Source: a virus
Reading direction: 5' to 3' (one strand)
IMG/VR virus record: IMGVR_UViG_3300028864_000110
Coordinates: 1-21,178 of that record
DNA: 21,178 nt
The notes under the pieces are model-generated. The model did not search any database and had not been told where the DNA came from. It worked only from the letters and a program-made list of their open reading frames with translations. Both the position numbers and the translations under genes were made by a program. Below are positions 1 through 6,689 of the stretch, in pieces; position 1 is the stretch's first letter; each line of letters starts with the position of its first letter.

Positions 1-6
1 CAGAAA

Positions 7-393
7 ATGTCGAAAGGATGCCTTGGTTTGCTAATAATAGTAGCGATTATTATTGCAATAGTAGGGGTTTTTCAAAATTCAAACAATGATAAGGTAGCTG
101 AAAACTTAAAAAAGGGGATAGATAGTACTTCTCTTTATTATTATTCGAAAGTGATGGCTCAACAATACGTTAAACAGGTATTAAAAGCTCCATCCACTGC
201 AAAGTTTCCGGATGAAGAGTTACATATTGGATATAATCCTGATAGTACTGTCATAGTAAAGATTGGTGTTGACGCTCAAAACTCTTATGGTGCAATGATT
301 CGATCAAATTATATCCTTAAAATGAAATGGTATAAAGATTTTACGGATACGGAAAACTGGCGTAATTTGGCGATAGCGGATGAAAATAATTAA
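7..393 (+). CDS. Small membrane-anchored protein of unknown function
   Basis: 128 aa. Residues 5-23 form one hydrophobic segment (GCLGLLIIVAIIIAIVGVF) after MSK, so the protein is probably anchored in the inner membrane with the rest in the periplasm, or is secreted if cleaved. The soluble part contains QYVKQVLKAPSTAKFP (about residues 53-68). I recognise this as a recurrent motif of small uncharacterised bacterial and phage proteins; it has no function known to me. It is the only plus-strand gene left of the minus-strand operon and is closed by the hairpin at 396-431. It may be the last gene of a transcript entering from the left, possibly a regulatory or lysogeny-associated cargo gene, but that is inference. 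The first ATG is only 6 bases into the window; the membrane segment directly after it supports this start. Confidence 0.7.
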   Translation: MSKGCLGLLIIVAIIIAIVGVFQNSNNDKVAENLKKGIDSTSLYYYSKVMAQQYVKQVLKAPSTAKFPDEELHIGYNPDSTVIVKIGVDAQNSYGAMIRSNYILKMKWYKDFTDTENWRNLAIADENN

Positions 394-395
394 AT

Positions 396-431
396 AAAAA
401 ACCCCTGTGCAAATCAGCACAGGGGTTTTTT
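396..431. terminator. Bidirectional intrinsic terminator between convergent genes
   Basis: A perfect stem CCCCTGTGC (402-410) / GCACAGGGG (417-425) with loop AAATCA is flanked by six A (396-401) and six T (426-431), giving a 15-bp perfect inverted repeat. It reads as stem plus U-tract on both strands. It follows the stop of the plus-strand gene (393), and its right edge overlaps the stop codon of the minus-strand gene ending at 430, so it ends both converging transcripts. Confidence 0.93.
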
Positions 432-969
432 ATTTAAATCCGACACTTACAACCGGTGTTACTGATATAGTAGGCAGTATCTTCACCGCTGAATTATCAG
501 TTACCTGAACAGAATAAGTTTCCATACTATCAATCAAATCATCATGGTCGTGATCGGTGGCAGAACCTACAGAGGTTAGGTAACGAAAGAAGTCGCCTTT
601 GAGATTGTAAAGGTTGTAATTGATGGCATCCAACAGATCAAAGAATTCTAGGGCTTTTGTTTCATGATTCAGTTCTTTGGCCGACGGTGCACGGTTGGCA
701 GTAACAACATGGAGTGTAACGCTTACATCGGCACCTCGTACGCCTTTACTTCTTGCTTCCCATGTGATAGGTTGGAACTGAAGAAAAACAGCGGGACAAT
801 CGAAAGGTGGCGTTTCTTCAATATATTGAAGATTGTTATTCCAAATATCAAAATGCTTTATGGATGACTTCTTATTATCCAATGTAGTTGCCGTAATATA
901 CTTACCCTGGTCGTTTAACTGAATAAGTTTTAATTGTGAAATGATGGCTAAATATAATTGTTTTCTCAT
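430..969 (-). CDS. Neck/tail-completion protein, Mu gp37 (DUF1834)-like
   Basis: 179 aa, last gene of the minus-strand packaging operon. It starts MRKQLYLAIISQLK, and its ATG overlaps the stop of the gpG-like gene (966-969), so the two are translationally coupled. The central part (DCPAVFLQFQPITWE, then VSVTLHVVTAN, about residues 57-90) alternates like the beta-strands of tail-terminator and neck proteins. HDHDD (about 139-143) is a local acidic/His patch of unknown meaning. Position and size fit the Mu gp37/DUF1834 slot, a protein expected at the head-tail junction or tail terminus. The assignment rests on context more than motif, so a generic head-tail connector is the alternative. Confidence 0.55.
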   Translation of the reverse strand: MRKQLYLAIISQLKLIQLNDQGKYITATTLDNKKSSIKHFDIWNNNLQYIEETPPFDCPAVFLQFQPITWEARSKGVRGADVSVTLHVVTANRAPSAKELNHETKALEFFDLLDAINYNLYNLKGDFFRYLTSVGSATDHDHDDLIDSMETYSVQVTDNSAVKILPTISVTPVVSVGFK

Positions 970-1511
970 TTTAAACCTTGTTTTATTACCGTTTCAAGTC
1001 GTAGTTTTAGTGTGCTATCGAAAATCTTTTTTACTGCTTTATTCACTTCTGGCGCGTGACCAATGAACTGACGTTTGGGTATATGGATTTTACTGCCTAC
1101 CTTCATGAGTGCCATGTTACGGAAAAACTCAGCATCTTCACTTATTTTTATATTGCCCTTCGAAGTACTACCATCTTTTTTATATTTTACTTTTCCTCCC
1201 AGTTCGTAATACTTTGCCCAAAAGAACTTTTTCATTTTTGCCGTAACGGTGATATCACCCCCTTCATTGTGAATCTGTGCTGATGGATTACCTGAATAGA
1301 ACTTTACAGCATCGGATAGTACACTTGCCCTAATTGATCCGCGTAACCCTCCACCTCCACGAACTACAAGTAATGACCCTTTTCCTTCACGTCTACGTGC
1401 CGGCCATTTCTGACTAAAGAAAGCTTTCCGTTCAAAATTCCTGTCAAACTCAGATAAGAGTTCAACTTTCATATCGGTGAGAATTTGTTTTCTTAAATCA
1501 TTAACATCCAT
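966..1511 (-). CDS. Phage virion morphogenesis protein (Mu gpG / tail-completion family)
   Basis: 181 aa. The family signature is visible: LRGSIRASVLSDAVKFYSG (about residues 56-74), then AQIHNEGG (about 79-86), and near the C-terminus IHIPKRQFIGHAPEV (about 142-156). This is the usual order LrxSi, iHneGg, PxRqFiG of the Phage_tail_S / Mu gpG virion morphogenesis family. These proteins act in tail completion or head-tail joining. The N-terminal third is basic and contains RRREGKGS followed by a Gly run (VVRGGGG). It sits between the MuF gene and the gp37-like gene, as G follows F in Mu, and shares an ATGA-type overlap with the downstream gene. Confidence 0.85.
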   Translation of the reverse strand: MDVNDLRKQILTDMKVELLSEFDRNFERKAFFSQKWPARRREGKGSLLVVRGGGGLRGSIRASVLSDAVKFYSGNPSAQIHNEGGDITVTAKMKKFFWAKYYELGGKVKYKKDGSTSKGNIKISEDAEFFRNMALMKVGSKIHIPKRQFIGHAPEVNKAVKKIFDSTLKLRLETVIKQGLK

Positions 1512-1518
1512 ACTTGCT

Positions 1519-2346
1519 TTATTCAGAATAATTGTCTGTTACTTCCTTTTGTGCTTCTTTAATTTCATCCGGACTTGAACTTCGTGCCATATAAGGATGT
1601 TTATCCGGAAAAATAGATAATGTCTTACCTGGATTAAAACGGAACATAGCAGACTTGTTGACTCCATTTACCATATTGGTTGTAGCCTGTTCACCCAGTT
1701 GAATGGCATCCGTTGAATTTGAAAGCTCTGCACCTTCTTTGCCTACCTGAATCACCATACACCGGCAGTTCCAGTCAAGTGGTGGAACGTATTCATTCCA
1801 AAACGGATCATCCAAAGGAAGTGTGGTGTTATTTAATTCCTCATGATCGGCACGTACTTTGGCATCACCTGCAGTGCGGAACTGTAACAGGTAACGGCTG
1901 CCATCCTTTTCATAATCCTGCCACCGCGCTGCTGTTTGGGCTGACTGTTGAGCAAAATTATATTCAGCATTCAGGTAGTTCAGGTTGTATTCGTCATTGA
2001 TTACCTGAACGTCCAGTTTAAAGGCATCAAATGATTTTACTTCACCACTGTCAGTAATCAACAGTTCTGAGGCCTGTTGAAGTTCGTGGAATGTTTTCAT
2101 CCCTGAGAATACCCAGGTGTTTTGACGCAATGCTGCTATAACCGTTTCAGGTAATTCATACTTCAACGTTGCTGCAGCTATTCCCTTATCAATGCCAACA
2201 TACAGGATCCGGTTTATTTCGCCTATCAGCTCGGCAGGTGCGCCTTTAATAAGCTCTTTCGGTGTAATGCCCTTATTTTTATGTAGCCAGGCAACAGCAC
2301 GATCAAAAATAGCTGAATCGAAAGGAGGAATATCACCTTTAGCCAA
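1519..2346 (-). CDS. MuF-like minor head (head morphogenesis) protein
   Basis: 275 aa. The C-terminal half holds the MuF/SPP1 gp7-type region: YLLQFRTAGDAKVRADHEEL, then PLDDPFWNEYVPPLDWNCRC (about residues 178-197), with the conserved Trp-Asn-Cys-Arg-Cys. MuF proteins are minor capsid components that accompany the portal and assist head assembly or DNA entry. The frame is open back to a stop at 2440-2442 (minus strand), but that stretch holds no ATG. The best start is TTG at 2346, giving MAKGDIPPFD, which matches how homologues begin. The 68-bp gap from the portal stop holds a strong hairpin (2393-2415). The non-ATG start and the hairpin suggest low expression, as suits a minor head protein. 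Confidence 0.86.
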   Translation of the reverse strand: MAKGDIPPFDSAIFDRAVAWLHKNKGITPKELIKGAPAELIGEINRILYVGIDKGIAAATLKYELPETVIAALRQNTWVFSGMKTFHELQQASELLITDSGEVKSFDAFKLDVQVINDEYNLNYLNAEYNFAQQSAQTAARWQDYEKDGSRYLLQFRTAGDAKVRADHEELNNTTLPLDDPFWNEYVPPLDWNCRCMVIQVGKEGAELSNSTDAIQLGEQATTNMVNGVNKSAMFRFNPGKTLSIFPDKHPYMARSSSPDEIKEAQKEVTDNYSE

Positions 2347-2392
2347 CTGAACTGTCGACGTATTTGTATATAATTCAATTAATGCTTCGTGT

Positions 2393-2415
2393 AGCCCTGA
2401 GTAGTAGTCAGGGCT
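2393..2415 (-). promoter_or_regulatory. Hairpin between portal and MuF genes
   Basis: AGCCCTGA (2393-2400) and TCAGGGCT (2408-2415) form a perfect 8-bp stem with a 7-nt loop. On the minus strand it begins in the portal stop codon and lies about 47 nt before the TTG start of MuF. No U-tract follows on either strand, so it is more likely an RNA-stability or translation-control element than a terminator. Confidence 0.6.
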
Positions 2416-3674
2416 TATTGAAAAAAATTGAGTTTGGTTTTATCAGTTGGTTGAACTGGTGGTATTGGTGGAACAGGTGGTGTTGGTTTAGTCGGCTCTT
2501 TTTTACCTGTAATTTTTACATTGTATTTTTCATTGAAATACTCCTTATCAATTTCATAACCGGCATCTAATAACATCTTTTCGTATGCGATCTGTTCTGA
2601 AGGTGTATAATCAATGGAACTGTCCCAATCAAAACGAAGTCCTTTGACCGGGAATCCGTGCATGATCATAAATGGAATAAGCTTATTATTCACAAGGTCC
2701 CGGATAAAGTCGGCATCAGTTTCAATTACATTTTGTAAAATTTCTAAATGAACTTCTGACTGACTGCGTGAACTGCCGTTGTCAAGTGTCATAGTGGAAT
2801 TCAGAACTCCCTTTGACATTTCAGAGTTGGCACGTTCAATGCGTTTATCGTATACATTAAAAGCATCTCCTCTGGTTGTTTCCTTTATTTCAATTTCAGT
2901 GCCTTCAGGGAAAAGACCCCATGCAGCTGCACCCATATCAGACAACATTTTTTCGACCTTGGTAATTTCTTTTGCATCACGGCTGGTAGTTTTCCCTATC
3001 CGGATAGGCATGCCAAAAAGTTCACCAAATGCATCCCAAAAAGCAAGCATGTTTTTTTTACTGATTGCCTGAGGTGCCAATTTTAGGAATAATCCTAAAC
3101 TTTGAGGGTCTCCGGCTTCAATACACCATTTAGCCAGGTCACCTGAACGGTAATCAATGCCCATTGATGGAAGATCGCCAATTTCCTTTACGATAACTCC
3201 GTATTCTGGTGTGACATGTTTACGTGGAACGAGTGTTGTGTTTTGGAATTGAAGTTTATCATCTATTGTAACAATATCACCAAACTGAATGAGCGAGTGA
3301 CCCCAGTACGTTGAATCAAGTGCCAGGGAAATGAAATTTTTAAACCATTCGGCTTCGAATAGTTCAGTGATATCCTCCAGTTCTTTTTTAGACTTCTTAT
3401 CAACAAGTTTAAACGATTTACGTTGTACGAATTTTTTACGTTGACTTATGGCTCCTGTTAAGTGCAGGTCTATTTCTACGTCGGTATATACATCATACAA
3501 TCGGGCACGCCAGGGATGTTCTACATGGATGGCCTGTTGCCATGCTGCACGCCAATCACCAATGTCTTTTTTAGTAAGATATTGAGTTCGGTTAGCCAGT
3601 TCAATTATCATGGATTTAACGCGTTCCTGTTTCACGTTATCCATTGCCAGGAGCATCTCAGGAGTATAGTTCAT
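2415..3674 (-). CDS. Portal protein, DUF935 (Mu gp29) family
   Basis: 419 aa, in the usual range for DUF935 portals or slightly short. The protein forms the dodecameric ring at the capsid vertex that docks the terminase and the tail. Family-like stretches are DWRAAWQQAIHVEHPWRARL (about residues 41-60), TGAISQRKKFVQ, FGELFGMPIRIGKT (central), TTRGDAFNVYDKRIERANSE and the Ser/Arg loop TLDNGSSRSQSEVHLE (about 293-308). The C-terminus ends in a Pro-rich tail (PTKPTPPVPPIPPVQP), unusual beside the conserved core and possibly a flexible contact for MuF. The start ATG at 3674 follows a spacer of 7-bp repeats. It lies between DUF1320 and MuF genes in the packaging operon. Confidence 0.9.
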   Translation of the reverse strand: MNYTPEMLLAMDNVKQERVKSMIIELANRTQYLTKKDIGDWRAAWQQAIHVEHPWRARLYDVYTDVEIDLHLTGAISQRKKFVQRKSFKLVDKKSKKELEDITELFEAEWFKNFISLALDSTYWGHSLIQFGDIVTIDDKLQFQNTTLVPRKHVTPEYGVIVKEIGDLPSMGIDYRSGDLAKWCIEAGDPQSLGLFLKLAPQAISKKNMLAFWDAFGELFGMPIRIGKTTSRDAKEITKVEKMLSDMGAAAWGLFPEGTEIEIKETTRGDAFNVYDKRIERANSEMSKGVLNSTMTLDNGSSRSQSEVHLEILQNVIETDADFIRDLVNNKLIPFMIMHGFPVKGLRFDWDSSIDYTPSEQIAYEKMLLDAGYEIDKEYFNEKYNVKITGKKEPTKPTPPVPPIPPVQPTDKTKLNFFQ

Positions 3675-3678
3675 TATT

Positions 3679-3706
3679 GTTTGAAGTTTGAAGTTTAAAG
3701 TTTGAA
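3679..3706. repeat. Tandem heptamer repeat (4 copies) upstream of portal start
   Basis: Four consecutive 7-bp units: GTTTGAA, GTTTGAA, GTTTAAA, GTTTGAA (plus strand). They fill almost all of the gap between the DUF1320 stop (3708) and the portal start codon (3674, minus strand), so they lie in the portal's ribosome-binding leader. Confidence 0.9.
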
Positions 3707-3707
3707 G

Positions 3708-4127
3708 TTACCAGTCATTACGGTTTTTTGGAAGTGATCCGTATTTAATGTCACTTCCTATATCGGTACCGGTTGAATCAGTAAGAGGTGGAAGTTCAGG
3801 GGATGCTTTTCCTGCCTGTACATCTTTAAGACCGGAAATGGCACTTTTATAACGTGTTTCGCGTATTTCAAATCCCATCTTTTTTGGTAGCCAGGCAATG
3901 AGATTATAAAGTGTAATATCACAAGTGATCATTACAAGCCATGCGTTTCGATTATCATCAGTAGCAGCAAATGCGGTAGCTACATCGAAACGATTTCTAA
4001 GGTAAGAACTGATTTCTTCAATTGCGTATTTTTCCGCTTTTTGGCGTGTGAGTTCATCCGACTGTTGAATCACATCAAGTGTGACGGCATCGGTAACGGC
4101 TGTATAATCTTCTGAGGTTAAAAACAT
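3708..4127 (-). CDS. DUF1320 protein (Mu gp36-like head-tail connector)
   Basis: 139 aa with the start chosen here. It begins MFLTSEDYTAVTDAVTLDVI, then TRQKAEKYAIEEISSYLRNR (about residues 27-46) and the aromatic/Pro stretch YNLIAWLPKKMGFEIRETRY. This matches the DUF1320 family, whose Mu member gp36 belongs to the head-tail interface. The same frame continues upstream to an ATG at 4175, but the extra 16 residues are encoded by AT-rich heptamer repeats and overlap the preceding gene, so 4127 is the better start. In Mu the gp36 gene lies after the major capsid gene; here it is between the large terminase and the portal on the opposite strand. Confidence 0.83.
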   Translation of the reverse strand: MFLTSEDYTAVTDAVTLDVIQQSDELTRQKAEKYAIEEISSYLRNRFDVATAFAATDDNRNAWLVMITCDITLYNLIAWLPKKMGFEIRETRYKSAISGLKDVQAGKASPELPPLTDSTGTDIGSDIKYGSLPKNRNDW

Positions 4128-4133
4128 ATCATA

Positions 4134-4165
4134 ATTAGTGATTAGTGATAAATGATTAATGATTA
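4134..4165. repeat. Paired tandem heptamers upstream of the DUF1320 gene
   Basis: ATTAGTG twice (4134-4140, 4141-4147), four bases, then ATGATTA twice (4152-4158, 4159-4165). The block fills the gap between the small basic gene and the DUF1320 start at 4127 and just overlaps the former's stop codon. Confidence 0.85.
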
Positions 4166-4402
4166 TCGGGTGCAATAAAATGCCAGTTTTTCAATATCCT
4201 GAATTGTCAGACCTTTTGTAAAAGTACCTTCCTTAATCAGTTCTTTCAGGTTCTGCTTTGATTTGACAAGCGGACGGCCTTTATACCATAGGCAAAAGAA
4301 TTTAGCACCTGTTTTTTCAAACATCCAGTTAGCTTTTCGGATGGCACGCCTTGCTAAACGTTGACGTCTGCTATTTGCAAACCAAAAATAGATTTTTACC
4401 AT
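4163..4402 (-). CDS. Small basic phage protein of unknown function
   Basis: 79 aa, rich in Lys and Arg. It begins MVKIYFWFANSRRQRLARRA, then AIRKANWMFEKTGAKFFCLW and ends with a short helix, LTIQDIEKLAFYCTR. I recognise the pattern (AirkAn...TGxxxFv..., a basic middle, a C-terminal ...Y.T) from small proteins that recur in Bacteroidetes Mu-like prophages between packaging and neck genes, but no role is known to me. The charge suggests nucleic-acid or terminase contact, which is inference only. The start ATG at 4402 follows an 11-bp tandem duplication. Confidence 0.75.
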   Translation of the reverse strand: MVKIYFWFANSRRQRLARRAIRKANWMFEKTGAKFFCLWYKGRPLVKSKQNLKELIKEGTFTKGLTIQDIEKLAFYCTR

Positions 4403-4409
4403 TTTAATG

Positions 4410-4430
4410 TGTGTTTAAATTGTGTTTAAT
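4410..4430. repeat. 11-bp tandem duplication upstream of the small basic gene
   Basis: TGTGTTTAA occurs at 4410-4418 and 4421-4429, a period of 11 bp, a few bases before the minus-strand start codon at 4402. Confidence 0.75.
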
Positions 4431-4442
4431 CAATATTTAATA

Positions 4443-4463
4443 GGTCAACCACGAGGGTTTACC
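4443..4463 (-). other. Possible hairpin at the end of the large terminase gene
   Basis: GGTCAACC (4443-4450) and GGTTTACC (4456-4463) can pair with one mismatch around a 5-nt loop, directly after the terminase stop on the minus strand. There is no clean U-tract, so termination would be weak. It may only mark the gene boundary. Confidence 0.35.
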
Positions 4464-5999
4464 CTACCATGCATTTTTTGAAGATTGACGTCGGCCAACG
4501 GATGGTGAATATATCTCTGCCCTGGTACGTTTTTGAAGAATGTAAATAGCACCCTCATCAGCATCCGGAGCATCATCATGTGTCCGGCTTCCTTTTTCAA
4601 ATGATAAGGTCTGTTCAATACCGGTCAACATATCAGGGTCATTTTGCATTGCTTCATTATACCAGACAAAACCACGTTCCCATAATGGACTCACGCCTTC
4701 AACCCGTTGGAACTTTTCCGGTTTTTTACGCATGTCCGGACGGATAGGTAATTGATACCCGCGCAAATTACCTTCAGTAGTAAATTCGTCCAGGATAATA
4801 TCCTGAAGAAAATTAGCCTCCATGTAATAATCACAAATCACACCTTCCGGCATTGATTCGTGCAGATCGTAAAACCATCGTACCATTTCACCTGTGGAGC
4901 ATTGGCGAACGAAGGCTTTGATATGATGAAGCTCTGTTCCTACTTTACCCCACACTTTTATGGCTTTGTAGTCATTCTTGGTAGTTCCTTTAAAAGAAGG
5001 GTCACAATAGGCTACAATGCTTTCGTACTTATCCAGGCGTGGGAGTTTCTTCCAACGTATCCAGTCATTTTTAAAAACAGCACCCTCTGTAATGGGATTA
5101 TTCATGTATTCCTTTTGGAATGCCCGGTAACCCATAAAAAGCTCCTTTGCCTTGATACGTAACTCTGTCCAGAACTCAGGCCATGAAGGTTCACCCTTTG
5201 CATTGCGGACATTAATCCTTAATACATATACGCTTGCAATAGCAGCAATACGTGCCAGTACGGAGTTTTTACCTATCATGTTGCCAACCATAATAAAACG
5301 ACCACCCATAGGACCAAATGAACCGAATAAGGCTTCTTTTACCCAATCGACCATGTTGTTTACCCGGGCTTCATTTTCTACCAGTTCATCATCATCCAAG
5401 TCATCTATTGCAATATAGTCCGGACGGTTCTCTTTGTACCGGAGTCCACGGGGTGACTGTCCACGACCACGAGCAAAAAAAGCGCAATCATCTACTGTTA
5501 CAAACTCACCTTCTGTCCAGCTGCCAGCATTATATTGTTTACCAAAATCATTAATGTATCGTTGGTTGTATTGAAGTTCTGCCTGTACGTCGGATAGTAA
5601 AGTATTTGCATTGTCCTGGGATTTACCAACCAGAACCATCACGTTTATTTCACGTTTCTTTTGACATTTAAGCCAAAGCGGAATCATAATGTCCACATGG
5701 GTAGATTTAGCATGACCACGTGCCCAGATAAATGCTGCCTGAATGTCCCGGTTCTCTTTTAGCTTATTGGCTGCTTTGGTATGAAATTTCGCATTAGGAA
5801 TGACTTTCCCGGTTTCCTTATCGGTACAATAATGTGGAAAATAATAAGCAACAAAATAATCATAATCGTTACGAGCCTTATCAATACGACGTTGCTTATC
5901 AGCATTGGATTCTGATTTATTTATGGTAGTCTGATTTTGCACCGAGGTACAATGTTCCTTCCATATCCGTAATGCTTCTTTTTGTTCTGATAAAGTCAT
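4464..5999 (-). CDS. Terminase large subunit (packaging ATPase-nuclease)
   Basis: 511 aa, full length for a phage large terminase. The N-terminal ATPase domain has a deviant Walker A, RGHAKST (residues 94-100), preceded by AAFIWA, and a Walker B, YIAIDDLD (195-202). The coupling segment GGRFIMVGNMIGKNS lies at 232-246. The C-terminal RNase H-like nuclease starts IVAYCDPSFKGTTKNDYKA, with D333 as the likely first metal ligand, and ends with THDDAPDADEGAIYIL (about 474-489), where a late acidic ligand is expected. The protein drives ATP-dependent packaging at the portal and cuts the DNA. It is downstream of the small terminase, separated by a 36-bp gap that holds the 25-bp dispersed repeat. Confidence 0.95.
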   Translation of the reverse strand: MTLSEQKEALRIWKEHCTSVQNQTTINKSESNADKQRRIDKARNDYDYFVAYYFPHYCTDKETGKVIPNAKFHTKAANKLKENRDIQAAFIWARGHAKSTHVDIMIPLWLKCQKKREINVMVLVGKSQDNANTLLSDVQAELQYNQRYINDFGKQYNAGSWTEGEFVTVDDCAFFARGRGQSPRGLRYKENRPDYIAIDDLDDDELVENEARVNNMVDWVKEALFGSFGPMGGRFIMVGNMIGKNSVLARIAAIASVYVLRINVRNAKGEPSWPEFWTELRIKAKELFMGYRAFQKEYMNNPITEGAVFKNDWIRWKKLPRLDKYESIVAYCDPSFKGTTKNDYKAIKVWGKVGTELHHIKAFVRQCSTGEMVRWFYDLHESMPEGVICDYYMEANFLQDIILDEFTTEGNLRGYQLPIRPDMRKKPEKFQRVEGVSPLWERGFVWYNEAMQNDPDMLTGIEQTLSFEKGSRTHDDAPDADEGAIYILQKRTRAEIYSPSVGRRQSSKNAW

Positions 6000-6011
6000 A
6001 ACTGGGTCTTA

Positions 6012-6036
6012 ACATCCCCTTTAGGGGCTTGGGGTT
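6012..6036 (-). repeat. 25-bp dispersed repeat, copy 1
   Basis: A GC-rich element with core CCCCTTTAGGGG followed by CTTGGGG, inside an AT-rich genome. It occupies the gap between the small terminase stop and the large terminase start. Its exact reverse complement is at 13856-13880. The core can fold as a CCCC/GGGG hairpin with a 4-nt loop, like a REP-type element. I recall similar CCCCTAAAGGGG-type intergenic elements in Bacteroidetes genomes, but a genome count is needed to confirm that. Confidence 0.9.
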
Positions 6037-6500
6037 TATTTCGTTAAGTGTTCAGAGATATAAAGATCCTGGTACTTATTAATGGCTTTCACTAGTTCCG
6101 GAGTAACTTCTGAGTCGAATGACTGTCGGTACTGGATCCATTTTCCAAAAGCCATAAATACCTCAATAGCATCTACAATATTGGCCTTTTTGTCCAGCTT
6201 TTCAATGACACTTGCAAACTTGGAAAGCTTATCCCCTAATCCGGCAAGTACAACAGGATTCTTTTCTGTATTAGCCTGTTCAATTAGATTGTTTACTGCC
6301 GTCAACAACTTATTGACTAATTCGGGTCGGGTGATATTAGCAGCTGCTTTGGTTGCTGCCCAGTTGCCCAGTTCTACCCACTTACTCATTGTAACGGCAC
6401 TTACTCCTACCTTCTCTGCAATACTTTTTTGAGCATCACCTTGCAGGTAAAGTATGCGTGCAAATTCTTTCTTTTTCTCCAGTTCTTTTTTTGTGGACAT
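6036..6500 (-). CDS. Terminase small subunit (HTH, DUF1804-like)
   Basis: 154 aa, first gene of the minus-strand operon. After a Lys/Glu-rich lead, a helix-turn-helix is visible: FARILYLQGDAQKSIAEKVG then VSAVTMSKWVELGNW (about residues 13-47), the recruit-and-bind module of small terminases. The remainder (about 55-150) looks all-helical (VNKLLTAVNNLIEQ, LGDKLSKFASVIEKLDKKAN), consistent with an oligomerisation domain. It would recognise phage DNA and feed it to the large subunit encoded next. The leader toward 6501-6689 holds the candidate operon promoter. A Mu gp27-type function is inferred from position and the HTH; a transcriptional regulator is a weaker alternative. Confidence 0.82.
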   Translation of the reverse strand: MSTKKELEKKKEFARILYLQGDAQKSIAEKVGVSAVTMSKWVELGNWAATKAAANITRPELVNKLLTAVNNLIEQANTEKNPVVLAGLGDKLSKFASVIEKLDKKANIVDAIEVFMAFGKWIQYRQSFDSEVTPELVKAINKYQDLYISEHLTK

Positions 6501-6689
6501 AATTTATTGTGCTAATGTACTTAAGTGCGAATATGATTGTGATGCAAAATTGGTGCTTTTATGTCATGATTAAAAATAGAATTGACAGAATGGCAGTCCT
6601 ATTTTTTAAGGTGGTTTTATTCCTATTTCTTTGCAACTCAATCAGGTCGACGAAAAACGTGCGATATCTAAATTTAAAGTTAAAATAAC
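6501..6689. promoter_or_regulatory. Divergent promoter region for the packaging and capsid operons
   Basis: This 189-bp AT-rich gap separates back-to-back starts (6500 minus, 6690 plus), so both late operons should be transcribed from it. Weak matches to the Bacteroidetes -7 box TAnnTTTG are TTTCTTTG at 6626-6633 (plus) and CAATTTTG as read on the minus strand at 6552-6545. Each has a T-rich stretch near where a -33 box belongs. ACTTAAGT (6519-6526) is an 8-bp palindrome within a near-palindromic 12-mer and could be an operator. None of these matches is strong, so a phage activator may be needed. Confidence 0.5.

Noticed and set aside
4128-4175. N-terminal extension of the DUF1320 protein from ATG 4175
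   Set aside because: The extra residues are encoded by intergenic tandem heptamers and overlap the preceding gene; family members begin at MFLTSEDY.
4860-5554. Plus-strand frames inside the large terminase gene
   Set aside because: They are antisense to a full-length conserved terminase and show no recognisable domain.
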